A DNA stretch of 52,742 nt from Armatimonadota bacterium (GCA_031081675.1 JAVHLZ010000017.1:1-52742), one strand, 5' to 3'. Shown: positions 7,839 through 16,099, counted from the first letter of the stretch. Made by a program: numbers and translations. Notes: generated by a model from the letters alone, not told the origin.

Positions 7839-9164
7839 CTAGGTTCCGGGAACGGGAAACCGCAGGCACAGCTCCCGCACCTCTTCCCGCACCTCCGCCA
7901 GGCGGCGGTTGTCCTGAATGCTGCGGCGGAACTCCCGCAAGACCGCCGCCCGCCGGTCCCGGTCCTCGGGCAGGTGGAACTCCTCGACCTCCCCGGCCAC
8001 CGCGGCGATCCACTCGGCCAGGCGGTCCATCTCGGGTTCCCGCATACCCCGGGTGGTGGCCGCCGGCGTGCCCAGGCGGATCCCCGACGGGTAGAACGCC
8101 GACGACGGCTCCCGGGGGATGGTGTTTTTGTTGACGGTGATGCCCACCCGGTCCAGCGCCTCCTGCAGGAAGATGCCCCGCCCCGGGCCGCCGGGGGTGA
8201 GATCCACCAGGATCATGTGGTTGTCGGTCCCGCCGGTCACCAGGCGGAACCCCCGGCGCAGCAGGCCGGCGGCCAGGGCCCGGGCGTTGGCCACCACCTG
8301 CCGCCCGTACTCGCGGAACGCCGGCTGCATCGCCTCCCCCAGCGCCACCGCGATGGCCGCGGTGATGTGATCGTGGGGACCGCCCTGCAGGCCCGGAAAC
8401 ACCCAGCGGTCGATCTTCTCGGCCAGCTCGGGATCCTTGCGCAGACCCTTCTCGGTGACCAGGATCATGGCACCCCGGGGGCCGCGCAGGGTCTTGTGGG
8501 TGGTGGTGGTGATGATGTGGGCGTAGGGGGTCGGGCTGCGGTGGACGCCGGCCACCACCAGCCCCGCCACGTGGGCGATGTCGGCGGCAAAGTAGGCGCC
8601 CACCTCGTCGGCGACGGCGGCGAACTCCTCGAACGGGAACTCCCGCACGTAGGCGGTGGCCCCGCACCAGATGAGCCGCGGGCGGTGCTCCCGGGCCAGG
8701 GCCCACACCTCGTCCATGTCGATGTACCCGTCGGCGCGCACGTGATAGGGGATGCTGCGGTAGTACGTCCCGGTGACGCTGACCTTCCACCCGTGGGTCA
8801 GGTGCCCGCCGTCGGGAAGGTTCTGACCCATGATGGGATCGCCCGGCTGGCACGTGGCCAGGTAGACGGCCAGGTTGGCGGGGCTGCCCGAGTACGGCTG
8901 CACGTTGGCGTGGGGGACGCCGAACAGGGCCTTGGCCCGTTCCTGGGCCAGGCGCTCGATCTCGTCCACATACTCGTTGCCGCCGTAGTAGCGTCGGCCC
9001 GGATAGCCCTCCGAGTACTTGTTGGTAAACACGGAGCCCATGGCTTCCAGGACCGCCTCGGAGACGTAGTTCTCCGAGGGGATCAGCTCGATGCCTTCCC
9101 GCTGGCGCCGCCGTTCGGCTTCCAGGATGCGGTAGACGTCCGGATCCTGCTCTCGCAGCGTCAT
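7839..9164 (-). CDS. glyA: Serine hydroxymethyltransferase
   Basis: A 441-residue PLP enzyme that interconverts serine and glycine while loading tetrahydrofolate with a one-carbon unit. The N-terminus LIPSENYVSEAVLEAMGS, the stretch TNKYSEGYPGRRYYGG, the PLP-lysine motif TTTTHKTLRGPRG and a C-terminal RLGTPAATTRGM are all diagnostic. The start at ATG 9164 (MTLREQDPDVYRILEAE) fits the family; the longer open frame adds 31 unlikely residues. It is slightly longer than E. coli GlyA. The leader to the MOSC gene is 89 bases and has complementary segments GTCTGCG/CGCAGAC, but I see no known riboswitch. Confidence 0.96.
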   Translation of the reverse strand: MTLREQDPDVYRILEAERRRQREGIELIPSENYVSEAVLEAMGSVFTNKYSEGYPGRRYYGGNEYVDEIERLAQERAKALFGVPHANVQPYSGSPANLAVYLATCQPGDPIMGQNLPDGGHLTHGWKVSVTGTYYRSIPYHVRADGYIDMDEVWALAREHRPRLIWCGATAYVREFPFEEFAAVADEVGAYFAADIAHVAGLVVAGVHRSPTPYAHIITTTTHKTLRGPRGAMILVTEKGLRKDPELAEKIDRWVFPGLQGGPHDHITAAIAVALGEAMQPAFREYGRQVVANARALAAGLLRRGFRLVTGGTDNHMILVDLTPGGPGRGIFLQEALDRVGITVNKNTIPREPSSAFYPSGIRLGTPAATTRGMREPEMDRLAEWIAAVAGEVEEFHLPEDRDRRAAVLREFRRSIQDNRRLAEVREEVRELCLRFPVPGT

Positions 9165-9253
9165 CGACGGACCCGCCCTTTCCCTGCAACGTCTGCGGAG
9201 GCTACCCTGCTTCCGTTTCTGCGCGGGGCACGCAGACCCTTGCGGACGGGAGG

Positions 9254-9706
9254 TCACAGGCAGGCGACGGGATCGCCCACCCGGATCAGGCCGTCGCCGT
9301 CGGCGGCCACGACCATCGCCAGCTGGCCTCGCACGCCGGCCAGGCGCTGCTGGAACCGCCGGGGGTCGGGCACGCCCAGCAGCGCGCCGATGTGGGTGCA
9401 GGGCTCGCAGGGGCCGGTCAGCTCCAGCACCGCCTGTCCCACGCGCAGGCGAGTCCCGGGCGGAAGCGCGTCCAGCCCGGGCAGGTCCACCGTGATCTGC
9501 TCCCGCAGGTCGCCGGGGCGCAGGTCCAGAGCGGCCAGCGTGGAGGCATCCACCAGAAGCACCTGCCGCCGGCCGCCGGGCCGCGCCTTCCCGTGCACGT
9601 CTCCGTCCAGCCCGCAGCCCACCCGCGCCCTCACCCAGGGGACGGGGTCGGAGGGTTTGCCGTGCTCCCGGAGGACCTGAAGGCTGACCACCCGGCCCCG
9701 GGCCAT
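9254..9706 (-). CDS. MOSC domain protein
   Basis: The product has 150 residues and starts MARGRVVSLQV at ATG 9706, with GGAGGAAG upstream. The conserved glycine/histidine region VGCGLDGDVHGKA and the cysteine motif GPCEPCTHIGAL are typical of MOSC (Moco sulfurase C-terminal) domains, which act as molybdenum-cofactor or sulfur-carrier modules (YiiM-like). No molybdoenzyme is encoded nearby, so its partner is unknown. It lies between the holin gene (41 bases) and glyA (89 bases) on the same strand. Confidence 0.85.
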   Translation of the reverse strand: MARGRVVSLQVLREHGKPSDPVPWVRARVGCGLDGDVHGKARPGGRRQVLLVDASTLAALDLRPGDLREQITVDLPGLDALPPGTRLRVGQAVLELTGPCEPCTHIGALLGVPDPRRFQQRLAGVRGQLAMVVAADGDGLIRVGDPVACL

Positions 9707-9747
9707 GTCCGCATCTTCCTCCGGCCGGCGGCTCGGGGACCGCCGGG

Positions 9748-10299
9748 TCAGCGGTCGTCGGGCCCCACCAGCTCGGGGGGCAGGTCGGGCTCGCCGATCC
9801 TGTCCGAGAGTTCCTCCATCAGGCGGTCAATCCTTTCCCACCGCCGCTGCGACTCGCGCCGCAGCGCCTCCCGGTCCGCCGGGACGACCGCGCCGCTGCC
9901 GACGGGCAGCAGGCCGCCCGAACGGATGGCCAGGACCTTGGCGACGTCGCGCCCTAAAAACCACCACAGCAGCGGCGCCATGACGATCCAGCCCGCCGGC
10001 CCGGCGTCCCCGAAGGTCTGCACCAGGTCCAACATGCGGGAGGGCGCGGCCACCATGGCGATGACGATGAGGGCCGAGATGGCGGGGCGCACGAGAGCGA
10101 TGACGCTGTTGGCCCACACGTAGACCCGCTCGGCGTCGGGAGTGGTGGCCCGGACGAAATCCACCCACACGTCCGCCCGGGCCTTCTCCAGGTCGGCCAG
10201 CTGGCGGCGCACCTGCACCTCCTGGGCCGGGTCCTGCAGCAGACCCAGCCCGCGCAGGAGGTTCACCACAGCCTCGATCAGAGCACCCGAGATCGTCAC
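9748..10299 (-). CDS. Holin-like protein (3TM phage holin family)
   Basis: A 183-residue protein with a GTG start at 10299 that overlaps the stop of the upstream lysozyme-like gene by four bases (GTGA), implying coupled translation. After a charged N-terminal half (VRRQLADLEKARADVWVDFV) come hydrophobic segments VIALVRPAISALIVIAMVAA and GWIVMAPLLWWFLG, then a charged coiled tail. This matches the 3-TM holin family found with endolysins in phages and prophages. A longer open frame covering the upstream gene is a shadow. Pairing with a murein hydrolase supports a lysis or export role. Confidence 0.75.
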   Translation of the reverse strand: MTISGALIEAVVNLLRGLGLLQDPAQEVQVRRQLADLEKARADVWVDFVRATTPDAERVYVWANSVIALVRPAISALIVIAMVAAPSRMLDLVQTFGDAGPAGWIVMAPLLWWFLGRDVAKVLAIRSGGLLPVGSGAVVPADREALRRESQRRWERIDRLMEELSDRIGEPDLPPELVGPDDR

Positions 10300-11000
10300 G
10301 GCCCTCCCCCCTCCGTCACCCGGACAGTCCTGGCCGCCGGGTCGTAGTCCACCCGCCACCCCCGCAGGGCGGCCAGCGCCCGCAGCCGCACGTAGACGCG
10401 GCCGTCGCGCCACCAGACGGCGTCGTCGGGCAGCGGGATGCCGTTCCAGCGCACCACCACCCGCGGCGGCAGCAGGTCGGCGAGATGGCGCTCCATGAAC
10501 GCGACCAGGGCGGCCCCATACCAGGGCGCGGTGGCGTAGCCCGCCCGGGCGATCTCCCGTGCAAACCGGCGCGGGTCGCGGGTCCGGGCATAGGCGTCCA
10601 GAGCCGGGCGGAACCGGGCCGACCGCTGGAAGAAGGCCAGGTAGTCGGCGATGTTGTCCTCCAGGTTCGCGTAGGCCCGGAACAGGGCGCCGGGCGGGCA
10701 CCCGGCGGCCACCGCCTCAGGGTAGCCGGCGTAGACGCGGTGCGTGCCCGGGATGACCACCAGACCCCGGCCGGCGACCCACTCCCGGGTGGTGCCGCAG
10801 TAGACCGCCCCGGGCCACCCCGGCCCGGCCTTGACGCCGAACAGCGCCTGGCCCATCCGGGCCAGGCCGCTGCGGCCCCAGTTGCTCTCCAGGACCGCCT
10901 GGGCGACCATCACCGCGCCGGGAACTCCGGCGGCTTCGGCCTGGGGGATGAACACGCGCAGCCGTGCCAGAAAGGCGCGCTGCTCACCGGACAGTGCCAC
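10296..11000 (-). CDS. Endolysin-like N-acetylglucosaminidase with C-terminal stalk domain
   Basis: The product has 234 residues with a GTG start at 11000 and GGGAGGG upstream. Residues about 10-165 form a glucosaminidase (GH73/FlgJ-like) domain with the catalytic-type motif AQAVLESNWGRSGLA (Glu38) and AIARAGYATAPWYGAAL-like C-terminal signature. Residues about 180-230 (VVRWNGIPLPDDAVWWRDGR) resemble a copper-amine-oxidase-type stalk/wall domain. There is no signal peptide, so export would depend on the adjacent holin. Such an enzyme cuts peptidoglycan glycan strands. No other phage genes are nearby. Confidence 0.8.
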   Translation of the reverse strand: MALSGEQRAFLARLRVFIPQAEAAGVPGAVMVAQAVLESNWGRSGLARMGQALFGVKAGPGWPGAVYCGTTREWVAGRGLVVIPGTHRVYAGYPEAVAAGCPPGALFRAYANLEDNIADYLAFFQRSARFRPALDAYARTRDPRRFAREIARAGYATAPWYGAALVAFMERHLADLLPPRVVVRWNGIPLPDDAVWWRDGRVYVRLRALAALRGWRVDYDPAARTVRVTEGGGP

Positions 11001-11106
11001 GGGATGCCCTCCCAGCCTTCAGCAGGTAGGCCGTCCCGGCCGGGAGGACAAGTCCCCGGTTGGGGGGACGCTTGGACGGGCGACGCTCGTGTGAGGGAAC
11101 GTCGCT

Positions 11107-11136
11107 GTGGGATCGGGAACCGAGGATCAGGGACCA
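11107..11136. repeat. Dispersed GGGATC-rich intergenic repeat, copy 1
   Basis: The 217-base gap between the PP-loop gene and the endolysin gene contains a run of imperfect GGGATC/GGGACC units. The same type of sequence recurs at gene ends near 30001-30030 and 40411-40430. No gene or structured RNA is evident in this gap. Confidence 0.4.
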
Positions 11137-11217
11137 GAAGGACATCGGGGGAGCACAGATGGCGAGGCTGAATCGCCGATCCCGGATCTCGCCCTGCGGA
11201 CAGGAATGAGCGCAGGA

Positions 11218-12237
11218 TCAGGGGAGGATGCGATCCGCGGTCTGACCGCCCGGTTCGTCGCGGGGACGTGCGTCCACCACGTGGAAGGTGCTCAGGCGCG
11301 CGTTGCGGCTGGGCAGCCACTCCACCACGATGGGAGCCGCGAAGTCGGGCCGCAGACGGCCGTGCTCGATCCAGTAGCGGGCGTGGGGGTCTCCGGCCAC
11401 CGCCGGGCCCGCCTTGACCACCAGGGTCAGCGGGCGGTCCACCATCCGCACCTCGTCAATCACGCCCAGGGCCCTCAGGGCGCCGGCGATGCGGTCGGCC
11501 AGATCCGGAGGCGGCGGAGGCAGCAGGTTCACCAGGGCGATGTTGCGGCGCAGCGGCCCGATGATCTTCACGTTGGCCAGCGCGGCCTCGTACCCGGCCC
11601 GCTGGAGCATCTCCAGCAGGACCTCGTTGGCCTCGGCCACCGCCTGCCCGTGGTAGTCGGGGTTGACCAGGGGCTTGAGCAGGTGCTTGAGCTTGCACCC
11701 TTCCCGCCGCAGGCCGGAGGTCTCACCGATGCGGGGCACCCGCAGGCCCAGGGCGTCGGCCAGGGCGCGGATCTGCGGCTTGTCCAGGTCCAGCAGCGGC
11801 GAGTAGAAACCATTGCACACCTTGATCCCCAGCTGACCCCAGGTGTCGGAGCGGTTGGCTCCGGTGAGGACCAGCCGGCCGCCGGCGACCGCCTGGACCA
11901 TCCCCAGCTTGATCTCCCGGGTGCAGCGGTTGCAGGCGGGACCGCCGGACTGCACCCGGTGCTGGGCGAACTGGCCCAGCAGGCACTTCTGGCGCAGGCC
12001 CAATTGCTCGGCCATCTCCAGGACGATCTGGTTGGCGCGCCGGTAGTTGTACGCGCCCATGTTCACGGTGACCAGCAGGACGCGCTCGGGGCCCAGGGCG
12101 CGCTTGGCCAGAGCCGCCACGGTGGTGCTGTCCAGCCCGCCGCTGAAGGCCACCACCACGGGATGGCCATCGGCGACGGTCCGGATCTCGTCCACCAGGC
12201 GGTCGATGAGGGTCGGAGGATCGCAGACGGCCAGCAT
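11218..12237 (-). CDS. PP-loop ATP pyrophosphatase-family enzyme
   Basis: A 339-residue protein starting MLAVCDPPTLIDRLV at ATG 12237. The PP-loop VVVAFSGGLDSTTVAALA (near residue 25-42) binds ATP for substrate adenylation. A CxxC pair, CNRCTREIK, follows at about 115, and GANRSDTWGQ and GCKLKHLLKPL further on. Enzymes of this kind (GuaA, QueC, LarE, TtcA/TtuA) activate carboxyl or carbonyl groups or transfer sulfur. The CxxC recalls the sulfur-transfer members, but the subfamily is not certain. A TATACT -10 box lies 8 bases before the ATG, suggesting a leaderless transcript. Confidence 0.75.
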   Translation of the reverse strand: MLAVCDPPTLIDRLVDEIRTVADGHPVVVAFSGGLDSTTVAALAKRALGPERVLLVTVNMGAYNYRRANQIVLEMAEQLGLRQKCLLGQFAQHRVQSGGPACNRCTREIKLGMVQAVAGGRLVLTGANRSDTWGQLGIKVCNGFYSPLLDLDKPQIRALADALGLRVPRIGETSGLRREGCKLKHLLKPLVNPDYHGQAVAEANEVLLEMLQRAGYEAALANVKIIGPLRRNIALVNLLPPPPPDLADRIAGALRALGVIDEVRMVDRPLTLVVKAGPAVAGDPHARYWIEHGRLRPDFAAPIVVEWLPSRNARLSTFHVVDARPRDEPGGQTADRILP

Positions 12238-12245
12238 CGGCTTCC

Positions 12246-12251
12246 AGTATA
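12246..12251 (-). promoter_or_regulatory. -10 box TATACT of the PP-loop gene (near-leaderless)
   Basis: On the minus strand TATACT is followed by GGAAGCCG and then the ATG at 12237. Transcription would start within a base or two of the start codon. I see no convincing -35 element and no Shine-Dalgarno sequence. Confidence 0.55.
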
Positions 12252-12414
12252 GCCGGTCCGCCCGGGGCGCAGCCTGCCCAGCCGCTAGGTCCACCCCCGC
12301 CCCCGACGCGCGGCAGAACACTGGCCGAACGGGGTCTCCCTCGGCTGTCCGGGCTCGCGCGGCCGCGGGGAGCGCGTCCTGGCTCGAGGCCTGCCCTCGC
12401 GGGGCCGTAGGCCG

Positions 12415-12996
12415 TCAGTCCAGCCAGACGGTCTTCTCGGCAGCCGGGGTGCGGCGCTTTTGGGGCACGACGGCTGGGTAGCCGGCGTAGATCACGCCGA
12501 TCACCCGCTCGTCGGGGCCCAGGCCCAGGAACTCCCGCAGGGGCGGATAGTCCCGCAGGCCGCCGGTGCGGAAGTAGGAACCGATGCCCTGGCTCCAGGC
12601 CGCCAGCATGAAGGCGTAGGCCGCTGCGAACGTGGCCCAGTGGTTTTCCTCCTGCAGCTCCGGGTCGGGGTGGCCGGCGGAGGTGACGACGATGATGAGC
12701 GGCGTGGCCAGGGTGTCGTCCACCAGCTTGCGCAGGGCGGGCTGCGCCTCGGGGGCATGCGGGTCGGGCAGCTGCGCCGCCCGGAAGTCGCGGCGGATCT
12801 CGGCGAAGCGGCGCTTGCTGGTCTCGCCCAGAACATAGAACCGCCAGGGTTCGGTGAGGCGATGGTTGGGCACCCACACGGCGGCCTCCAGCAGGCGCGC
12901 GACGAGGTCGCGGGGGACGGGATCCGGTTTGAACTGGGGGATGCTGCGCCGGGTGGTGATGGCCTCCAGCACCGACATGGTCTGTACGCCGTCCAT
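12415..12996 (-). CDS. Nitroreductase-family FMN oxidoreductase
   Basis: The product has 193 residues with the family start MSVLEAITTRRSIPQFKPDPVP, FMN-contacting Arg-Arg-Ser near residue 16-18, NHRLTEPWRF near 45-55, and the C-terminal signature GLGPDERVIGVIYAGYPA. This matches NfsA/NfnB-like flavoproteins that reduce nitro, quinone or flavin substrates with NAD(P)H. The start at 12996 has GGGAGG 4-5 bases upstream; an internal Met7 is an alternative. A TACAAT -10 box at 13066-13071 would give a leader of about 60 bases. Confidence 0.9.
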   Translation of the reverse strand: MDGVQTMSVLEAITTRRSIPQFKPDPVPRDLVARLLEAAVWVPNHRLTEPWRFYVLGETSKRRFAEIRRDFRAAQLPDPHAPEAQPALRKLVDDTLATPLIIVVTSAGHPDPELQEENHWATFAAAYAFMLAAWSQGIGSYFRTGGLRDYPPLREFLGLGPDERVIGVIYAGYPAVVPQKRRTPAAEKTVWLD

Positions 12997-13065
12997 GGTT
13001 CCTCCCGCTCGAGTGGGCCGCAGGCGGTCTGTCCGTCCGCGGACGCCGCGGCCGGCGTCGGACCT

Positions 13066-13071
13066 ATTGTA
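13066..13071 (-). promoter_or_regulatory. -10 box TACAAT upstream of nitroreductase gene
   Basis: TACAAT followed by AGGTCC on the minus strand, about 60 bases before the ribosome site of the nitroreductase gene. The -35 is weak or absent. It is one of a set of similar boxes in the window with a G-rich discriminator. Confidence 0.45.
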
Positions 13072-13131
13072 CCCGACACCGACCTCCGCTGCGGGGCGTC
13101 TCGGACAGAGCCCGGGACGACGCGGGCTTTG

Positions 13132-13875
13132 TTACTGCAGCACGTTCTGCATCAGCATCATCGCCAGGAATCCGACGATCACGGCCGCCGCGCCATTTCC
13201 GTGCCCACTGTGCTCTTCAGCCTCTGGGACGATCTCGCTGAAGACCAGGAACGCCATGGCGCCGGCCGCAACCCCCAATCCCACGGGCACCAGCGGCTCA
13301 AAAAACGCCACGGCCAGCGCGGCCGGCACGGCCATGAGCGGCTGCGGCAGGCTGGTGAAGATGGACCACCCGATGCAGGCCCATCCGGAGAACCCCTGGC
13401 TGCGGAGCGGTAGGGAAGCGGCGAGCCCTTCGGGGATGTTGTGGATGGCGATGGCCACGGTGACCAGGGCGGCCAGGGCGACCTCGCCTGAGCCGAACGC
13501 CACCCCCACGGCAATGCCTTCGGAGAAGCTGTGGATGGTCAGCGTCCCGATGAAGAGGACAACCCGGCGCGCCGGAGCCCCGTGCAGGTGGTAGAAGTCG
13601 AAGGAGGTGTGGCCGAACCGCCGCTCGGCGAGCCAGAAAAGGGCCGCCCCCAGCGCGATCCCCGCGGCCACGGGGGTGTAGCCGTTGCGGTTGACGCCCT
13701 CGAAGACGAGGTTGAAGACGGAGGCGGAGAGCATCATTCCCCCGCTGACGCCCCACGCCAGGCCGAGGAAACGGTCCGGGAAACCCTGGGTGAACAGGAA
13801 CGGCACCCCGCCCATGCCCGTAGCAACGGCCGTGGCTAAGGCGGAGAGGAAGGTGATGAGGGCCAGGCGGAACAC
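13132..13875 (-). CDS. ZIP-family divalent metal transporter
   Basis: A 247-residue membrane protein (start GTG 13875, VFRLALITFLSALATAV) with about eight helices. The metal-site motifs of helices 4 and 5 are present: HSFSEGIAVGVAFG and HNIPEGLAASLPL. ZIP proteins carry zinc, iron or manganese into the cytoplasm. The longer open frame to 14019 would overlap the divergent SLC13 gene and starts with an Arg-rich stretch, so I reject it. A TATCAT -10 box lies only six bases before the GTG, with no Shine-Dalgarno, suggesting leaderless expression. Confidence 0.85.
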   Translation of the reverse strand: MFRLALITFLSALATAVATGMGGVPFLFTQGFPDRFLGLAWGVSGGMMLSASVFNLVFEGVNRNGYTPVAAGIALGAALFWLAERRFGHTSFDFYHLHGAPARRVVLFIGTLTIHSFSEGIAVGVAFGSGEVALAALVTVAIAIHNIPEGLAASLPLRSQGFSGWACIGWSIFTSLPQPLMAVPAALAVAFFEPLVPVGLGVAAGAMAFLVFSEIVPEAEEHSGHGNGAAAVIVGFLAMMLMQNVLQ

Positions 13876-13881
13876 TGCTTT

Positions 13882-13887
13882 ATGATA
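13882..13887 (-). promoter_or_regulatory. -10 box TATCAT of the ZIP gene (leaderless type)
   Basis: On the minus strand TATCAT is followed by AAAGCA and then the GTG start at 13875. The start site would coincide with the first codon. No Shine-Dalgarno is present. Confidence 0.5.
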
Positions 13888-13987
13888 GCGGCCGCGGATG
13901 AGGCGGGCTATCCGGCGGGTACCCGATGGGCCGCGGAGAGCGGGGAGAGGTCGTCGCGACCTGGTCCTCCGTACCGGCGTGTGAGGC

Positions 13988-15763
13988 ATGAGCGGATCCC
14001 AGACCGTCGTCCTTGGCATCCTGCTGGCAACCCTCGCGTTGTTGGCATGGGGGCGGTGGCGTTACGATCTCGTGGCGCTGCTCGCCCTTCTGACCCTGAC
14101 CATCGCCGGCTACGTAGCGCCGGAAGACGCCTTTGACGGATTCGGCCACCCCGCGGTGATTACCGTGGCCGCTGTCCTCGTGGTCAGCCGGGGACTGCTG
14201 AACTCGGGGGTGGTCGACCTCCTGACCCGGGAGCTAGGGCGTATCGGGGGCCACGCGCTCCTCCAGATGACGGCGCTGACCACCCTCGCGGCGCTGGCGT
14301 CGGCTTTCATGAACAACGTGGGCGCGCTCGCCCTGCTGATGCCCGTGGCGATGCAAACGGCGCGCCGCCGCAGGATCGCTCCCTCAGCGCTGCTCATGCC
14401 GCTCGCCTTTGCCTCCCTGCTGGGCGGGCTGATCACGCTCATCGGGACGCCCCCCAACGTTGTCATCGCCACGTACCGGATGCAGGAGACCGGCGTTCCT
14501 TTCCGCATGTTCGACTTCACACCGGTCGGAGCGGGGGTGGCTGCCGCCGGGATCCTCTTCATCGCCTTGCTGGGCTGGCGGTTAATTCCGCGGCGCCAGG
14601 GACGCCAGTCCCCCGAAGAACTGTTCGAGATCTCAGACTACATCGCCGAGGTCGAGGTCCCCAAGGGCGCGCCCGTAGTCGGCAGGACAGTGCAGGAGCT
14701 GGAAACTCTGGACGACGCCGAGGTGACGGTGGTCGGCATCGTCCGCAGCGAGCGCCGAATGCCCGCGCCCTCCGGCGGGGAGATCGTCCGCGCGGACGAC
14801 GTCCTGATCGTCAAAGCCGATCCGGCCGACCTCAAGACCCTCCTGGACGCCGGTGGCCTCCAGCTGGTCGGAGATAGGCCTTTGGACCCGGAGAAGCTCG
14901 GATCCGACGAAGTGGTTCTGCTCGAGGCCGTGGTGCGGCCCAACGCTCGCATCGTCGGCAAGACGGCCCGCACGTTGAACCTGCGCCGGCGCTTCGGGGT
15001 AAACCTGCTGGCGGTAGCCCGCGCAGGCCAGCGGGTAAAGGATCGCCTGGCCCGCCTCCAGCTCCGGGCCGGGGACGTGTTGTTGGTGCAGGGCAGTGGA
15101 GACCTCCTGCAGGAGGCTATTGCTGATCTGGGCCTCCTCCCGCTGGCCGAGCGGAAGCTGCGCCTCGGCCAGCCCCGCCGGACTATGTCGGCCGTCTCGA
15201 TTTTCGGCCTGGGCCTGGCCACCGCCGCCCTGGGCGTGGTCCCCGTCCAGGTGGCCTTCGTCTGCGCGGCGGTCGCCATGGTGCTGACAGGACTGCTGCC
15301 CCTGCGCGACGCCTATGACAGCATTGACTGGCCAATTCTCGTGCTCCTGGGGGCGATGATCCCCGTCGGGCAGGCCCTGGAGACCACCGGAGTGGCGACG
15401 ACAATCGCGGGCGCCCTGCTCGCCGTCGGCCAGCACCTGCCTCCCTGGGCCACGCTGACCGTGGTGCTGGTCGCCACCATGTTTCTCTCGGACGTCATCA
15501 ACAACACAGCGGCCGCCGTGCTGATGGCTCCCATCGGTCTGGGTGTCGCCCGCGGGCTCGGCGTCCATAGCGACGCCTTCCTGATGGCTGTCGCCATCGG
15601 TGCGTCCTGCGCCTTCCTCACACCGGTCGGCCACCAGTCCAACACGCTCGTCATGGGGCCAGGAGGGTACCGGTTCGGTGACTACTGGCGCATGGGATTG
15701 CCGCTGGAGCTTCTGATCACGCTCGTGGCCGTGCCGCTGCTCCTGCACTTCTGGCCGCTGTGA
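13988..15763 (+). CDS. SLC13/DASS-type permease with two TrkA-C domains
   Basis: A 591-residue membrane protein. Helices run through residues 1-210 (for example NNVGALALLMPVAMQTAR and IGTPPNVVIATYRM, the SxGT/NxxxxN-type hairpin region) and again from 395 to the end (DVINNTAAAVLMAPIG, TPVGHQSNTLVMGPGG). Between them are two RCK_C/TrkA-C domains, about residues 215-285 and 300-385, ligand-sensing regulatory modules. Relatives carry sulfate, dicarboxylates or phosphate with sodium; the substrate here is not evident. It diverges from the ZIP gene, and its stop overlaps the promoter of tRNA-Ser. Confidence 0.9.
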   Translation: MSGSQTVVLGILLATLALLAWGRWRYDLVALLALLTLTIAGYVAPEDAFDGFGHPAVITVAAVLVVSRGLLNSGVVDLLTRELGRIGGHALLQMTALTTLAALASAFMNNVGALALLMPVAMQTARRRRIAPSALLMPLAFASLLGGLITLIGTPPNVVIATYRMQETGVPFRMFDFTPVGAGVAAAGILFIALLGWRLIPRRQGRQSPEELFEISDYIAEVEVPKGAPVVGRTVQELETLDDAEVTVVGIVRSERRMPAPSGGEIVRADDVLIVKADPADLKTLLDAGGLQLVGDRPLDPEKLGSDEVVLLEAVVRPNARIVGKTARTLNLRRRFGVNLLAVARAGQRVKDRLARLQLRAGDVLLVQGSGDLLQEAIADLGLLPLAERKLRLGQPRRTMSAVSIFGLGLATAALGVVPVQVAFVCAAVAMVLTGLLPLRDAYDSIDWPILVLLGAMIPVGQALETTGVATTIAGALLAVGQHLPPWATLTVVLVATMFLSDVINNTAAAVLMAPIGLGVARGLGVHSDAFLMAVAIGASCAFLTPVGHQSNTLVMGPGGYRFGDYWRMGLPLELLITLVAVPLLLHFWPL

Positions 15764-15767
15764 GGCG

Positions 15768-15773
15768 TATAAT
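15768..15773 (+). promoter_or_regulatory. -10 box TATAAT of tRNA-Ser
   Basis: Perfect TATAAT followed by GGGCTGG, with its last base 14 bases before the first base of the tRNA. It begins five bases after the stop of the SLC13 gene. The -35 is weak, but the G-rich discriminator is strong. Confidence 0.7.
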
Positions 15774-15786
15774 GGGCTGGAACCTC

Positions 15787-15878
15787 GGAGGGGTGCAGGG
15801 AATCCGGCGATCCGGGCGGTCTTGAAAACCGCTGGGCCGCGCAGGCCCGTGTGGGTTCGAATCCCACCCCCTCCGCCA
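15787..15878 (+). tRNA. tRNA-Ser (anticodon UGA), CCA encoded
   Basis: The cloverleaf can be drawn directly. Acceptor GGAGGGG pairs with CCCCTCC, with discriminator G and encoded CCA. The anticodon stem GCGGT/ACCGC holds loop CTTGAAA (anticodon TGA). A long variable arm GGGCC/GGCCC marks a class II serine tRNA, and the T-arm is GTGGG-TTCGAAT-CCCAC. The D-stem is poor: C10-G25 and G12-C23 pair, but positions 11/24 read A and C. Confidence 0.95.
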
Positions 15879-15943
15879 CGGCCCGCAACGCCTCGACTTC
15901 CTTCTCGACCGGTTCCGCGGTGGCCGTGCGCCCTTCCACCATC

Positions 15944-16099
15944 TCACGAGCCTGCGGGAGCGTATCGGGCGGGATCCCTCTCGAAGCTGGTCTGGCAGTG
16001 CGCGGAACAGAAGTAATACTTGATGCCGCCGCGTTCTGCTGTGTGGCGGGCGGAGGCGATCTCCACCTCCATGCCGCATTCGGGGTCGACGGCGTGAGC
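15944..16099 (-). pseudogene. YHS-domain (metal/TRASH-like) protein remnant
   Basis: A minus-strand frame ending at TGA 15944-15946 encodes AHAVDPECGMEVEI, then GGIKYYFCSAHCQTSFERDP and ARYAPAGS. This is a textbook YHS domain (DPxCGMxV ... YYFCSxxCxxxFxxDPxxY), a small module in heavy-metal ATPases and monooxygenases. The frame runs back to a TAA near 16170 without any ATG, GTG or TTG before the CGM methionine, so the natural start has been lost. Starting at Met (16072) would give only 42 residues without the first cysteine. It fills the 370-base gap between the tRNA and the Yip1 gene. Confidence 0.65.

Noticed and set aside
9165-9253. Glycine or other riboswitch before glyA
   Set aside because: Complementary segments exist, but no conserved riboswitch core or tandem aptamer can be recognised.
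9748-11000. Complete prophage
   Set aside because: Only holin and endolysin are present. Flanking genes are ordinary metabolism, with no integrase, capsid, tail or att repeats.
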